DNA from: Bacillota bacterium
Lineage (GTDB): Bacteria; Bacillota; UBA4882; UBA8346
DNA length: 64,000 nt
Direction: 5' to 3'
NCBI GenBank assembly: GCA_023426245.1
Contig: JAFABB010000002.1
Location: 124,001 to 188,000, forward strand
Below are positions 1 through 8,049 of this stretch, in pieces (position 1 is the stretch's first letter; each line of letters starts with the position of its first letter). The notes under the pieces are model-generated. The model was not told where the DNA came from. It made no database searches and saw nothing but the letters and a program-made list of their open reading frames with translations. The position numbers and the translations under genes are program-made.

Positions 1-699
1 ATATTTTTCCAACGGCAATTTAACTTGACGGATGCCCACCGTCACTAAGCGGGCTATTTCCAAGGCTCCTTCCTGCCGAAGGTGGGTATTATCCCGGGAG
101 CCGTTCGGATAATTGAAGAACTCTCCCGGTTTAAGATTCATAAAGAACAGGTTGGACTTTTTGGGTCCAACCCGCTCCATCAAAATACGGGTCTGTTCGG
201 TGAGATCAATGACCGGAACTTGTTCCAAGACAGCAAGTTCCAGCATTGCCTTGGGGTAATCGCCATGGGTCGACATTATTTTGCCATTTTGACCAAATTG
301 GCAACGATGAATCGGAGTTAACAAAACTGGAACAGCTTGTTTGTTCCGTGCACTCTGGATATATTGAGTCAAATACACCTTAAAAGTGGTACACGCTTCG
401 GTATACCGGGCAGGATCTTCTTTCTTTTCATCATTATGGCCGAATTGAATGAATAAATAATCTCCCGGTGTAATTTGACTCTCAATTTTTTCTAAAGCAC
501 CTTCGTTAATGAAACTCATAGAACTTCGACCGGAGATAGCTTCATTTTTTATAATGACCTGATCCGTAAAGAATCGACCCAGCACTTGTCCCCATCCGGT
601 CCGCGGAGTCCGGGCTGCTTCATAGTTGCATGCGGTAGAATCCCCAGCTATATATATGGAAATTTTATCTTCAAATGTTTGGACACTGTTTAACATCAT
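1..699 (-). CDS. Rhamnogalacturonan acetylesterase-like SGNH hydrolase, 3' end outside window
   Basis: The reverse strand reads as an open frame from ATG at 699 to the window edge (233 codons, no stop), so the C-terminus is missing. Early in the protein is IYIAGDSTACNYE, the block I GDS nucleophile motif of SGNH/GDSL hydrolases. FIQFGHNDEKKEDP is the block III GHND motif, and RDNTHLRQEGA carries the catalytic Asp and His of block V. The spacing and wording match carbohydrate esterase family 12, enzymes that remove acetyl groups from rhamnogalacturonan. No signal peptide is seen from this start, so the enzyme may be cytoplasmic and act on imported oligosaccharides. An in-frame TGA lies five codons upstream, and a short ORF overlaps the start by ATGA (see next entry). 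The KduD-like dehydrogenase about 7 kb away would fit pectin catabolism, but it is not in the same operon. Confidence 0.8.
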   Translation of the reverse strand, partial: MMLNSVQTFEDKISIYIAGDSTACNYEAARTPRTGWGQVLGRFFTDQVIIKNEAISGRSSMSFINEGALEKIESQITPGDYLFIQFGHNDEKKEDPARYTEACTTFKVYLTQYIQSARNKQAVPVLLTPIHRCQFGQNGKIMSTHGDYPKAMLELAVLEQVPVIDLTEQTRILMERVGPKKSNLFFMNLKPGEFFNYPNGSRDNTHLRQEGALEIARLVTVGIRQVKLPLEKY

Positions 700-788
700 G
701 GGGCCCCATAATCATACTTGATATTGAATGATTTATAGAAAGAGGTACGAGTTGAATCGCGAAATAATTCACCTTGATACTTATTCAT
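696..788 (-). other. Short ORF overlapping the esterase start; possible frameshifted N-terminus
   Basis: A 30-codon frame starts at ATG 788 and ends at TGA 696-698, overlapping the esterase ATG by four bases (ATGA). Its last residues, FNIKYDYGAP, resemble the K(F/Y)D(F/Y)G stretch often found upstream of the GDS block in long CE12 proteins (recollection of the family). The two frames meet at a GGGGCCCC run. One additional base there would fuse them into a single protein. So this is either a broken or mis-sequenced N-terminus, or a translationally coupled leader peptide. The sequence alone cannot decide. Confidence 0.35.
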
Positions 789-906
789 TATAACACTCTC
801 TCGTCATTATTAAATCATGCTAACGATCAGAAATAAACAATAATCTCCTTAAAACGCATCATAATGAAGAAATTTTGTCAAAAATGTAAAATAGAGTAGG
901 TGATGG

Positions 907-1215
907 ATGATGCAAAAATTAAGCTATTTTAAATACTTCTTTCAATATCTATTGGATACGGCAATTCCGTTTTATAAAAAAATCCGGATTTATCTTGTAA
1001 TCTTTTACTTTTTCTCCCCATTTGATTTCATTCCGGATTTACTCATAGGATTCGGATGGCTTGACGATGCGGTAATTATCATCATAGCTATCATTTGGCT
1101 TACTAGAGTTCTGGAAAGATATGCGGAGGGAAAAAAACAATCACAACGTTCAGGGACTGAAAAAACAATTCATGATGTGCAGTATAAGGTCCACCATGAT
1201 GATGACCTAAAATGA
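907..1215 (+). CDS. DUF1232 (YkvA-type) small membrane protein
   Basis: A 102-residue protein with the DUF1232 core FSPFDFIPDLLIGFGWLDD followed by a hydrophobic stretch (IIIIAIIWL). The family signature is YxxSPxDxIPDxxPxxGxxDD with a trailing membrane helix; its biochemical function is not established. The N-terminus is aromatic and basic, and the last 30 residues are charged and His/Asp-rich with no family match. GTAGGTG sits about 8 bases before the ATG and serves as ribosome binding site; a second ATG follows immediately. It stands alone, divergent from the esterase. Confidence 0.75.
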   Translation: MMQKLSYFKYFFQYLLDTAIPFYKKIRIYLVIFYFFSPFDFIPDLLIGFGWLDDAVIIIIAIIWLTRVLERYAEGKKQSQRSGTEKTIHDVQYKVHHDDDLK

Positions 1216-1327
1216 TTCCTTGATTTTTTTGCTTGTTTCTTCCTGTACTCGGAAAAGTACGGTAACTGCAGGAAACCGGATAAATGTTGCGAAATTAGGG
1301 GTAAGTCAAATTTGAAAGGTGGTTCCG

Positions 1328-1831
1328 ATGCAGAAAAGATTCCTGAATGCAGTAATTGGAATCATATTATCCCTGAGCATTACCACTCCTTGTTTCGCAA
1401 GCGATGATATAATCCGGCGCGATTCCGCAATAGGCTGGCAATTTTCCAATATCGCAAGCGGCTTCAGTTTAAAAATTCCCTATCAAAGGGACTATTATCT
1501 CCAACCGGTCTTTTCAGTCGCTATGTCTCAAAGAGACACTTCAACAACTGGAAATTATGCAATCGGACTTCGGGGTATTTTTAATTTGGAAAGGCGGCAA
1601 AATTTCTTGCCCTATATCGGTGCCTCTCTGGGTTATTCCAAAAGTTTCAAAGACGGGGCCGACTCAAGTTCCAATAACAGCCGTTTTGGATATCAAGGCT
1701 TTTTTGGAGTGGAATATCAAAAATACCTGGTACGTCCGGCCTTGGAAATTGGTATTGGAGCGTCAGAGCATTCTGATGGCAGTTTTCAAGCAGGAGTAAT
1801 TTGTAATCTATCCATTCTATATTATTTTTAA
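1328..1831 (+). CDS. Secreted small beta-barrel protein, outer-membrane-protein-like
   Basis: The reading frame can open at GTG 1319, but AAAGGTGG is better placed for ATG 1328. The first 25 residues form a signal peptide: basic start, hydrophobic core, then TTPCFA before SDD. The mature part, about 140 residues, shows alternating polar/apolar strands separated by Gly/Asn/Ser turns (GNYAIGLRGIF, LPYIGASLGYS, FGYQGFFGVEYQ, PALEIGIGAS), and ends in LSILYYF. Many aromatics and a terminal Phe are hallmarks of 8-stranded outer-membrane barrels (OmpW/OmpX-like) recognised by the BAM complex. In a Bacillota genome this would imply a diderm envelope; diderm Bacillota are known (Negativicutes, Halanaerobiales, Limnochordia). 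The exact family is not recognised. It converges on the GGDEF gene with only 3 bases between. Confidence 0.6.
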   Translation: MQKRFLNAVIGIILSLSITTPCFASDDIIRRDSAIGWQFSNIASGFSLKIPYQRDYYLQPVFSVAMSQRDTSTTGNYAIGLRGIFNLERRQNFLPYIGASLGYSKSFKDGADSSSNNSRFGYQGFFGVEYQKYLVRPALEIGIGASEHSDGSFQAGVICNLSILYYF

Positions 1832-1834
1832 AAT

Positions 1835-3376
1835 TTATTGGTAACCGCAACAAACTCGATTTTTTCCATTGTTTTTGGCATAGTAGAGTGATTTGTCAAC
1901 AAAGTCCAGCAATGTAAAACGGTCACAGGCTTGATCTGGAAGTGTTCCCACACCAATGGAAATGGTAACCGGACATTTTAAAATTCCGGATGGTATCGTT
2001 AAAACGACCTGCCGAATTCTTTCACCAATCTGAAGAGCTAATTTATTATTGGTATCTCTTAAAATGATTGCAAATTCCTCCCCTCCGTAACGAGCAAAAA
2101 TATCATGTTCGCGAACAACTTCTGAGATGGCTGCGGTCAAAACTTTCAATAACTGATCTCCTGCCGGATGACCATAAGTATCGTTATATTTTTTGAAATT
2201 ATCGATATCCATTAATATCAGTGACAAAGGCTGTTCCTGTTCCAATGTCCGATCAACAAGCCACTCAATTTGTTCATTAAAATAACGGCGATTATAAAGT
2301 CCGGTCAACCCGTCTGTATCCGCTTTGCGCTTTTCTGTCGTAATGGTCAAGATGTTTTGTATCGCCATACTCGCTTGGTTGGTAATACTCGTCAATATTT
2401 GTGTTTCCTGTTCACCCAATACACGGCTGTTTTCGCTGCTGACTATAAGCATTCCAAGTACTTCTCCACTGATTATGAGCGGAAAAGCAAATAAGGATTC
2501 GATAGGAATTCCGCTAAAAATCCGCACTAATTCAGGATGTTTTCGAATATTGGTGCACAATAAAGGTTCTTTAAAGATGATAATCGGGGCTAACGTAAGA
2601 CTTTGTTTATTAAAAGGATTTTGGTTATATTGATCAATCCAGGTTTCGTCCCAACCTTCCGTATCATATATTTTTAGAACTTCTCCATCAAACAACAGCA
2701 AGGCAATCATTTGAGCAATACTGGTCTGACGGATTGTCTTGGTAATCTGATTGAAAATTTCATCCAAGTCGGAACTGGCTGTCACTTCTTGAGAAAAAAT
2801 ATTTAAACGTTGTAAATCAATATTCCATCGGGTTAAAGTTTTTGATAGCTCTTCTTTTACAGAGTACGTTTGCTTGAATAAATAACCGCCGATAAGGCCT
2901 GTCAAATAAAGATAAGAAATCCTTATCCCTAAAGGCTCGGCCATATCCCAAACTAAAGTGCCGGAAAAAAAGGCTGTGGTAATCATAATAGCTGACATTA
3001 TTGTACAACAAAGTAGAATTCCAATGTACCGGTAACACATAATTGATAATATCACCGGAATAAACAGAAATGGATAAAGATTACTGATAACTCCCCCGGT
3101 TCTCATGATCATATAACTTGTAACCACCAGGTCCATCAATAAAATTATATAGCGAAAAGACTGCGTAGTAAGACGTTTCAAAGGAGGCACTATCCAACAA
3201 AACAGGTTGAAGACTAAATAAATACCTGCGATGATATAATCCCCTTGATTGCCATGGAATCCAAGAGCGCCCAATATTAGACAAGCATTAATAAAAGCCA
3301 ATCGATTTCGAATTTCGGCCAAGGCAATACTGAATGTTTTATCTTTGCTCCGTTTGAGTTTTACTTCCGCTCCCAC
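1835..3376 (-). CDS. Membrane GAF-GGDEF diguanylate cyclase
   Basis: A 513-residue protein. About six hydrophobic segments occupy residues 25-175. A GAF domain follows (about 190-345), then a GGDEF domain (about 350-510). The active-site loop reads RYGGEEF at about residue 429, a catalytically competent GGEEF form. REHD lies five residues upstream, the RxxD inhibitory site that binds c-di-GMP. Upstream in the domain are DGLTGLYNRRYF and MDIDNFKKYND, normal metal- and GTP-binding elements. The predicted role is synthesis of c-di-GMP at the membrane in response to a signal sensed by the GAF domain or membrane part. The start codon is GTG with AGGAG about 10 bases upstream. PilZ and HD-GYP genes elsewhere in the window could act in the same signalling network. 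Confidence 0.9.
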   Translation of the reverse strand: MGAEVKLKRSKDKTFSIALAEIRNRLAFINACLILGALGFHGNQGDYIIAGIYLVFNLFCWIVPPLKRLTTQSFRYIILLMDLVVTSYMIMRTGGVISNLYPFLFIPVILSIMCYRYIGILLCCTIMSAIMITTAFFSGTLVWDMAEPLGIRISYLYLTGLIGGYLFKQTYSVKEELSKTLTRWNIDLQRLNIFSQEVTASSDLDEIFNQITKTIRQTSIAQMIALLLFDGEVLKIYDTEGWDETWIDQYNQNPFNKQSLTLAPIIIFKEPLLCTNIRKHPELVRIFSGIPIESLFAFPLIISGEVLGMLIVSSENSRVLGEQETQILTSITNQASMAIQNILTITTEKRKADTDGLTGLYNRRYFNEQIEWLVDRTLEQEQPLSLILMDIDNFKKYNDTYGHPAGDQLLKVLTAAISEVVREHDIFARYGGEEFAIILRDTNNKLALQIGERIRQVVLTIPSGILKCPVTISIGVGTLPDQACDRFTLLDFVDKSLYYAKNNGKNRVCCGYQ

Positions 3377-3542
3377 GAAAATTTTCTCCTATTCTCTTCT
3401 TACCTTGTTCATCCTTTAAAATATTTCATTGACCAAAATAACAGAAATTATCGATGGATGTCAATTCAAAAATGCAATCCCAAAGAATAACTTACAGTTG
3501 TCATTTTTACGGTTGATACCCTATGATAACATATTTTGATTC

Positions 3543-3569
3543 AAAAAGCGCTCCCAACAGGAGCGCTTA
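3543..3569 (-). terminator. Rho-independent terminator after murT
   Basis: A nine-base-pair stem, AAGCGCTCC/GGAGCGCTT, with a CAACA loop lies at 3546-3568. Read on the minus strand it is followed by TTTTT. It ends the gatD-murT transcript. Confidence 0.85.
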
Positions 3570-3614
3570 ATAAACCAGAATGTAAAAATATGTTGGTAAA
3601 GCTCTGCTCCCTAA

Positions 3615-4958
3615 TCATCGATTCTTTTTCCGAGAACTTACTTTTAAAAGATATGGACGGAATCCAATCATTGCAGTATAATTTGCCAATATCAGCAACT
3701 CTTCATCATCTGCCATCCGCTCAGTCAATTCTTTAAAGGCACATCGAGGCCTATAATCAACACTTAAAGGAAAATCGGGAGGATTAGCATATTTTACCCG
3801 CAAAGCCATATCACCAGCTCTAGTGCCACTGGCAACAATCTCTTTAATTTCTCTTACCTTCCATAGATTTTCCAATGCTACGTCCCATATCCATGATACA
3901 TCCGTGCCGTCTGCAATTAAATCATTGAGCAAAAATAAAATCCGTTTTGGCCCGTGAGCTTGATTTAATAATTGAATAATATGATTAAAGCCAACCGGAT
4001 TTTTCACCAAAAACAAATAAATGGAATGACCTCGAAAACAAAAATGCTCGCTCCGCCCATAACTTGACTTTATTTTGCTTAAAAGCGGCGTAATCTTGTC
4101 CAAATCAATGCCAATTGATAGACAGACTGATATAGCGGCCAAAACATTCTGAATGTTAAAAACCCCGGGCAATTGGAGATTAACATTTATCTTACGATTT
4201 TCAAACACCATTTTAAAATGGCTGCCGCTTAAAAAATTAGTTTGAATATCTTCAGCCCAAAAATTAAGATCAGGAGGGTCCAGAGTTTCCAATCCCGTAC
4301 CGGTATCTCGTTCTACCAACAAACCATCGTCCACTGAATTGTCGGTTTGACGGACCCCAAAATAAAAACGTTTAACGGGCTGAACCACGCAACCAATCCG
4401 GGCAACATTAGGATCGTTCCCGTTGAGGATGACTTTACAGTCATTTCCTGTATTACGGACGATTTCCATAATTCGATTTACATTGGAATCAACTTCACCA
4501 TACCTGTCTAATTGATCGCGAGAAAAGTTGGTCACTACTAGAATCTTCGGTTTAAATAATTCAAAGGATTTAATTAAAACTGCTTCATCAATTTCAAAAA
4601 TGGCATAATCTGCCAAATATTCCTCGTTGGGTTTTGTATCAGTAAGCAATAAGCTAGTTACAATACCTGATACCAGATTAGCTCCGCAGGAATTGGTACA
4701 AACCCGATAACCTAATTCCCGCATCAGTTCAACCAAAACTTTCGTTGTAGTGGTCTTGCCATTGGTGCCTGTAATTATAATCCATCCCTTTTTAAAGCGG
4801 GGAATTTGAGCGGCAAGGATATCAGGAAAAACTCGCATTGCTATTTTCCCGGGAATATTGCTCCCTTGGCCAAAATTAAAGTATCTTGAAAGATTATATA
4901 CCAGACGCACAATGAAGCTAGCAGATATCAAAATAAATAATTTCTTTATTAATTTCAT
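3615..4958 (-). CDS. murT: Lipid II isoglutaminyl synthase subunit MurT, lacking the zinc ribbon
   Basis: A 447-residue Mur-ligase-fold protein. The ATP-binding loop is GTNGKTTTTK (about residue 65). Downstream is the C-terminal MurT domain (DUF1727) with LVKNPVGFNH, LLNDLIADGTDVSWIWD and LANYTAMIGFR. With GatD it amidates the D-Glu of lipid II stem peptide in the cytoplasm, using glutamine as nitrogen source. Its ATG overlaps the gatD stop (ATGA), indicating translational coupling and a 1:1 complex. Family members such as the Staphylococcus aureus protein carry a Cys4 zinc ribbon after the central Mur domain. Here the matching stretch (after FYFGVRQTD) has no cysteine pairs at all; no CxxC occurs anywhere in the protein. 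A terminator follows the gene. Confidence 0.92.
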   Translation of the reverse strand: MKLIKKLFILISASFIVRLVYNLSRYFNFGQGSNIPGKIAMRVFPDILAAQIPRFKKGWIIITGTNGKTTTTKVLVELMRELGYRVCTNSCGANLVSGIVTSLLLTDTKPNEEYLADYAIFEIDEAVLIKSFELFKPKILVVTNFSRDQLDRYGEVDSNVNRIMEIVRNTGNDCKVILNGNDPNVARIGCVVQPVKRFYFGVRQTDNSVDDGLLVERDTGTGLETLDPPDLNFWAEDIQTNFLSGSHFKMVFENRKINVNLQLPGVFNIQNVLAAISVCLSIGIDLDKITPLLSKIKSSYGRSEHFCFRGHSIYLFLVKNPVGFNHIIQLLNQAHGPKRILFLLNDLIADGTDVSWIWDVALENLWKVREIKEIVASGTRAGDMALRVKYANPPDFPLSVDYRPRCAFKELTERMADDEELLILANYTAMIGFRPYLLKVSSRKKNR

Positions 4959-5716
4959 AATCTTTTACCTTTTAAAAAGGAACGTTTCCCCACGCGTTTT
5001 ATTACATAGTCGCGAGTTTGGTTTTCCAATATATCTTCTAAAGGCGTTAAATCCGCTTTACCATACTTGCGTTTTAGTGCCAAGGAAATTAAATAATCAG
5101 CGAAACCGGGATTTTTAGGCAATAGCGGTCCATGCAAATAGCAGCCGAAACAATTCAAATACCGGGCGCCTTCGGATTTATCTTCTCCATTATTACCAAA
5201 GCCTTTAACAACTTTAGCCAGAGAAGTACAGCGACCGCCTAAAAATGTCCGCCCCGAATGGTTTTCAAAACCCACCAATAGCATTTTGGGCCCCGCCTCC
5301 AGCATTGCTTCTGCAATCATATTGCCGATGGCTCTCACATTACCTCCTTCAGTCCTTATATCAAGGATTGAAAGACCCTTCAAAATGGGTCCTTGAAGCG
5401 GACGGTAATACTCTCCCAATAATTGATATCCTCCGCACACATTAAGCATCACCAAACCATCTTCAATAGCAGATTTTAAGTTTTCAGCTTTGGTCGTTAA
5501 CAGATCTTCACCGATCTTGAATTGCTCTTTATCCTGTCCACCGCCAAAAAAAGCCAAATCATAACCACTGAAATTAGTTGCATCGCCAATTTCTATTTCT
5601 GTTACCTCTAAGTTAATTCCACGCCAACGACAACGTTCTACTAATGTTTGAACATTCCCCCGGTCTCCGTATAAATTCATGAGAGTGGGATAGAAATATG
5701 CTAACTTTAAATCCAT
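4955..5716 (-). CDS. gatD: Lipid II isoglutaminyl synthase glutaminase subunit GatD
   Basis: A class I glutamine amidotransferase-like protein of 253 residues that hydrolyses glutamine and feeds ammonia to MurT. The oxyanion/nucleophile segment is LNVCGGYQLLG. Counting from ATG 5716 the catalytic Cys is residue 94, the same number as in the characterised S. aureus enzyme, which supports this start over the ATG 13 codons upstream. The N-terminus, LAYFYPTLMNLYGDRGN, is the conserved GatD opening. GFENHSGRT and the C-terminal YLHGPLLPKNP (catalytic His) are also present. GGGGATT precedes the start. It is the first gene of the gatD-murT pair. Confidence 0.93.
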   Translation of the reverse strand: MDLKLAYFYPTLMNLYGDRGNVQTLVERCRWRGINLEVTEIEIGDATNFSGYDLAFFGGGQDKEQFKIGEDLLTTKAENLKSAIEDGLVMLNVCGGYQLLGEYYRPLQGPILKGLSILDIRTEGGNVRAIGNMIAEAMLEAGPKMLLVGFENHSGRTFLGGRCTSLAKVVKGFGNNGEDKSEGARYLNCFGCYLHGPLLPKNPGFADYLISLALKRKYGKADLTPLEDILENQTRDYVIKRVGKRSFLKGKRL

Positions 5717-5930
5717 TTTTAATCCCCATAAACTCCGTTTTTGAATTAAAAACATTCGGTTAATATTCGCCAGAAACAGGTAAACCCCTTTTTAAATCTA
5801 TGAGATTTTATGGTGACTCTTAAGTTTTATTGAGCTGAAACGATCAAGTTTACTTCTTGAATATTTCCCGTAAATCATTAGGCCGATTCGGTTTTTATTA
5901 TTACTCAACTTAATGAATTTATTAAAAGAA

Positions 5931-5950
5931 AAAAGGCCCAAAGGCCTTTA
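5931..5950 (-). terminator. Terminator after the LysM gene
   Basis: The stem AAAGGCC/GGCCTTT (5932-5938 with 5943-5949, CAAA loop) is followed on the minus strand by a T-rich run, directly after the LysM stop codon. Confidence 0.85.
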
Positions 5951-5954
5951 ATAA

Positions 5955-6905
5955 TTAGTAACAATGTTTTTTTCGTCGTCCGTGTTTTCTTTTTCGAACC
6001 ATACGATGGGGACATTGATCCCATGGTATAACAACATAAAAAGGCATTGGAGCCATTCCCTGCGGGATAGGACACGGCATTGGCGCCGGAAACGGCGGTA
6101 ACGGCATCATCGGTTGTTCAATGGGCGCAATAGGCCTTGGTGCCGGCATTGGGCAAGGTGGTTGGATCGGCATGACCGGTGCCGGCATTGGAGAAGGCTG
6201 TTGGATCGGAGCTGGCATTGGGCAAGGCCGCGGGGCGGTTGGAATTTCCAATACCGGTCCCGGTAAACATATCACTTGTCCCGGGTAAATCAAGTTGGGG
6301 TCGGGAATTTGGGGGTTGGCAGCGATCAACGCCATTAGTGAAATATTATTGGCACGAGCGATTTCAAACAATGTATCTCCGGGCCTGACAGTATACAGGG
6401 TACCGTTAAAACAAGGACCCGGTGCTGGTATTATTGGTGAAACAGGCGTTGGCATAGGCATAGGCATCGGCATTGGCGTTGGCATAGGCATTGGCACCGA
6501 AGGAATCGCGGCTGGCACTGGCACACAGATTTCCTGTCCCGGAAAAATCAAATTCGGATCAGAAATCTGCGGATTGGCAGCAATTAGTGCATCCAAGGTA
6601 ATCCCAAAACGACGTGCTATTTCAAACATTGTATCACCACTGACAACATGGTAAGTCTGGTTTCCTCCGCATGATGGCAGCGGTCCGGCAATAGGAATAC
6701 AAAGTACTTGGCCTGGATAAATCGTGTTAGGATCGGCTATTTGGGGATTGGCATTGATGAGTTCCTGCAAGGAAATATTATTACGCTTGGCAATAAAGAA
6801 CATGGTATCGCCGGGTTTAACTGTATAGAGTTGATCGTTTTGACAAACCGGGTTCATCGGTCCCGGTTGGAAACCGGCGTTATTTTCCATTATTTGATCG
6901 GACAT
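5955..6905 (-). CDS. Triple-LysM protein with Pro/Met-rich linkers
   Basis: The start at ATG 6905 is chosen because AGGAGG (6914-6919) is ideally spaced; the longer frame has no such site. Three LysM repeats of about 45 residues each open with YTVKPGDTMFFIAKR, YHVVSGDTMFEIARR and YTVRPGDTLFEIARA, and each closes with YPGQ/FPGQ and a xCxP element. LysM binds N-acetylglucosamine-containing glycans. Between and after them are low-complexity segments of alternating Pro and Met/Ile, and the C-terminus is strongly basic (RKRKHGRRKKHCY). No signal peptide is visible. This layout is common for spore-coat or spore-cortex-associated LysM proteins such as SafA relatives; that role is inferred. Confidence 0.82.
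   Translation of the reverse strand: MSDQIMENNAGFQPGPMNPVCQNDQLYTVKPGDTMFFIAKRNNISLQELINANPQIADPNTIYPGQVLCIPIAGPLPSCGGNQTYHVVSGDTMFEIARRFGITLDALIAANPQISDPNLIFPGQEICVPVPAAIPSVPMPMPTPMPMPMPMPTPVSPIIPAPGPCFNGTLYTVRPGDTLFEIARANNISLMALIAANPQIPDPNLIYPGQVICLPGPVLEIPTAPRPCPMPAPIQQPSPMPAPVMPIQPPCPMPAPRPIAPIEQPMMPLPPFPAPMPCPIPQGMAPMPFYVVIPWDQCPHRMVRKRKHGRRKKHCY
6430..6500. repeat. Hexanucleotide low-complexity tract inside the LysM gene
   Basis: Runs of GGCATN/GGCGTT hexamers encode alternating Pro-Met in the second LysM linker. Tracts of this type expand and contract easily, so linker length probably differs between strains. Confidence 0.7.
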
Positions 6906-7249
6906 TAATGTACCTCCTCGTAAACCAGGTATTTTCCTACTAAGTAACATATTCCCGGGTCCGAGGTTTGGGCATTAGGATTAAGGCATAATTAAATAAT
7001 CTTACTTAACTTATAAACATCTACTTGTTAAAATGTAATAAGGTACCTATTTTACTTTAACTTTCTTACAGCCTTTTCCGACAATCTGCGGCTCGATTTG
7101 TTGTTTAAAATTTAAAATAAAATGAATGGACAGAAATGAAGAGATAAAAGGGTCTATTTTGAAGGATTGTATATTCTTACAGAAGATAAAGAAGCAATTG
7201 GAGCAAAGAAAATCTCTAAAAAAGGAGAGCACTCCAAGGGTTCCGTACC
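6906..7249. other. Intergenic gap between the LysM and PilZ genes
   Basis: Apart from the LysM ribosome binding site, this AT-rich stretch holds no gene I can support. A 61-codon frame on the minus strand (7047-7232) has no recognisable features or ribosome binding site. A small hairpin (GGAG/CTCC, 7224-7235) followed by Ts on the minus strand may be a weak terminator for the PilZ gene. Confidence 0.4.
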
Positions 7250-7897
7250 TTAAGAGGTGCCTAATTCGGTTTTGGTCACGAAAACCATTAACTCTGCTTG
7301 ATCGTATTTATCGACATGTTCAAAATCAATTGCTATACCTTGCTTAATTGGGTTTCCAATTAGTTCATCCCTTATGACCCGGCCGCTCAGATGGGTTGGT
7401 CGGCTATTCTTTGGTAAATCAAATTCTAATTGTAATATTGAACCTTCTTTAATAATAATTTGGGGCTCGATAATAGCAAATAAGCCACAGGCTGATAAAT
7501 TCACCACTTTGCCATTATATACTTTATCTCCAACAAAATAACGAAAAGGCAAATCCACATCAACCCGATGATATCTACGGAATGAAGTATAATCAATTGC
7601 CATTGGTTTAGCGAGTACGAGAGATTGATCATCCCGTAGTTTCTGCTCAATAATATAAGTGGCAAATTGCCGTTTTTCTCCTTCTTCGGTGAGATACCAA
7701 ACCGTAAGCTCGGAGCCCTTATTAATCAGTACAGCAAGATCCTTTTCGGAAAACTCCAGATACAACTTATCTTCTTTCATGCCTTTTATAATATTTTTGA
7801 TTAGAACTTGGCATTCTTTAATTTGTCCAATTTGATCTGAAAACTGAATATTGATTGTGTTGCCGAGTTTGAAAACATCCTCTACTCTGATTAGCAT
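7250..7897 (-). CDS. PilZ-domain c-di-GMP receptor, YcgR-like
   Basis: A 215-residue protein from ATG 7897, chosen because the GTGGGAATC ribosome site precedes it and the N-terminal domain starts cleanly there. The first 100 residues resemble the beta-barrel YcgR N-terminal domain. The C-terminal half is PilZ: FRRYHRVDVDLPF holds the RxxxR phosphate-binding arginines and NLSACG the (D/N)xSxxG motif, so c-di-GMP binding is expected. Proteins of this build brake flagella or modulate surface processes when c-di-GMP is high; no flagellar genes lie in the window. It probably forms a single-gene unit. Confidence 0.87.
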   Translation of the reverse strand: MLIRVEDVFKLGNTINIQFSDQIGQIKECQVLIKNIIKGMKEDKLYLEFSEKDLAVLINKGSELTVWYLTEEGEKRQFATYIIEQKLRDDQSLVLAKPMAIDYTSFRRYHRVDVDLPFRYFVGDKVYNGKVVNLSACGLFAIIEPQIIIKEGSILQLEFDLPKNSRPTHLSGRVIRDELIGNPIKQGIAIDFEHVDKYDQAELMVFVTKTELGTS

Positions 7898-8049
7898 GAT
7901 TCCCACCCATTCGTGTCTGTATATACTCGGTCTTCCTAACAAATCTTAACAATGAAATCTGACATTTTAACGGATAAGTTATCTATGTACAAATCCCACA
8001 TCCTTGGTTACCTGAGAGACTTAAGTAGTTGACACACATGCCATACACA

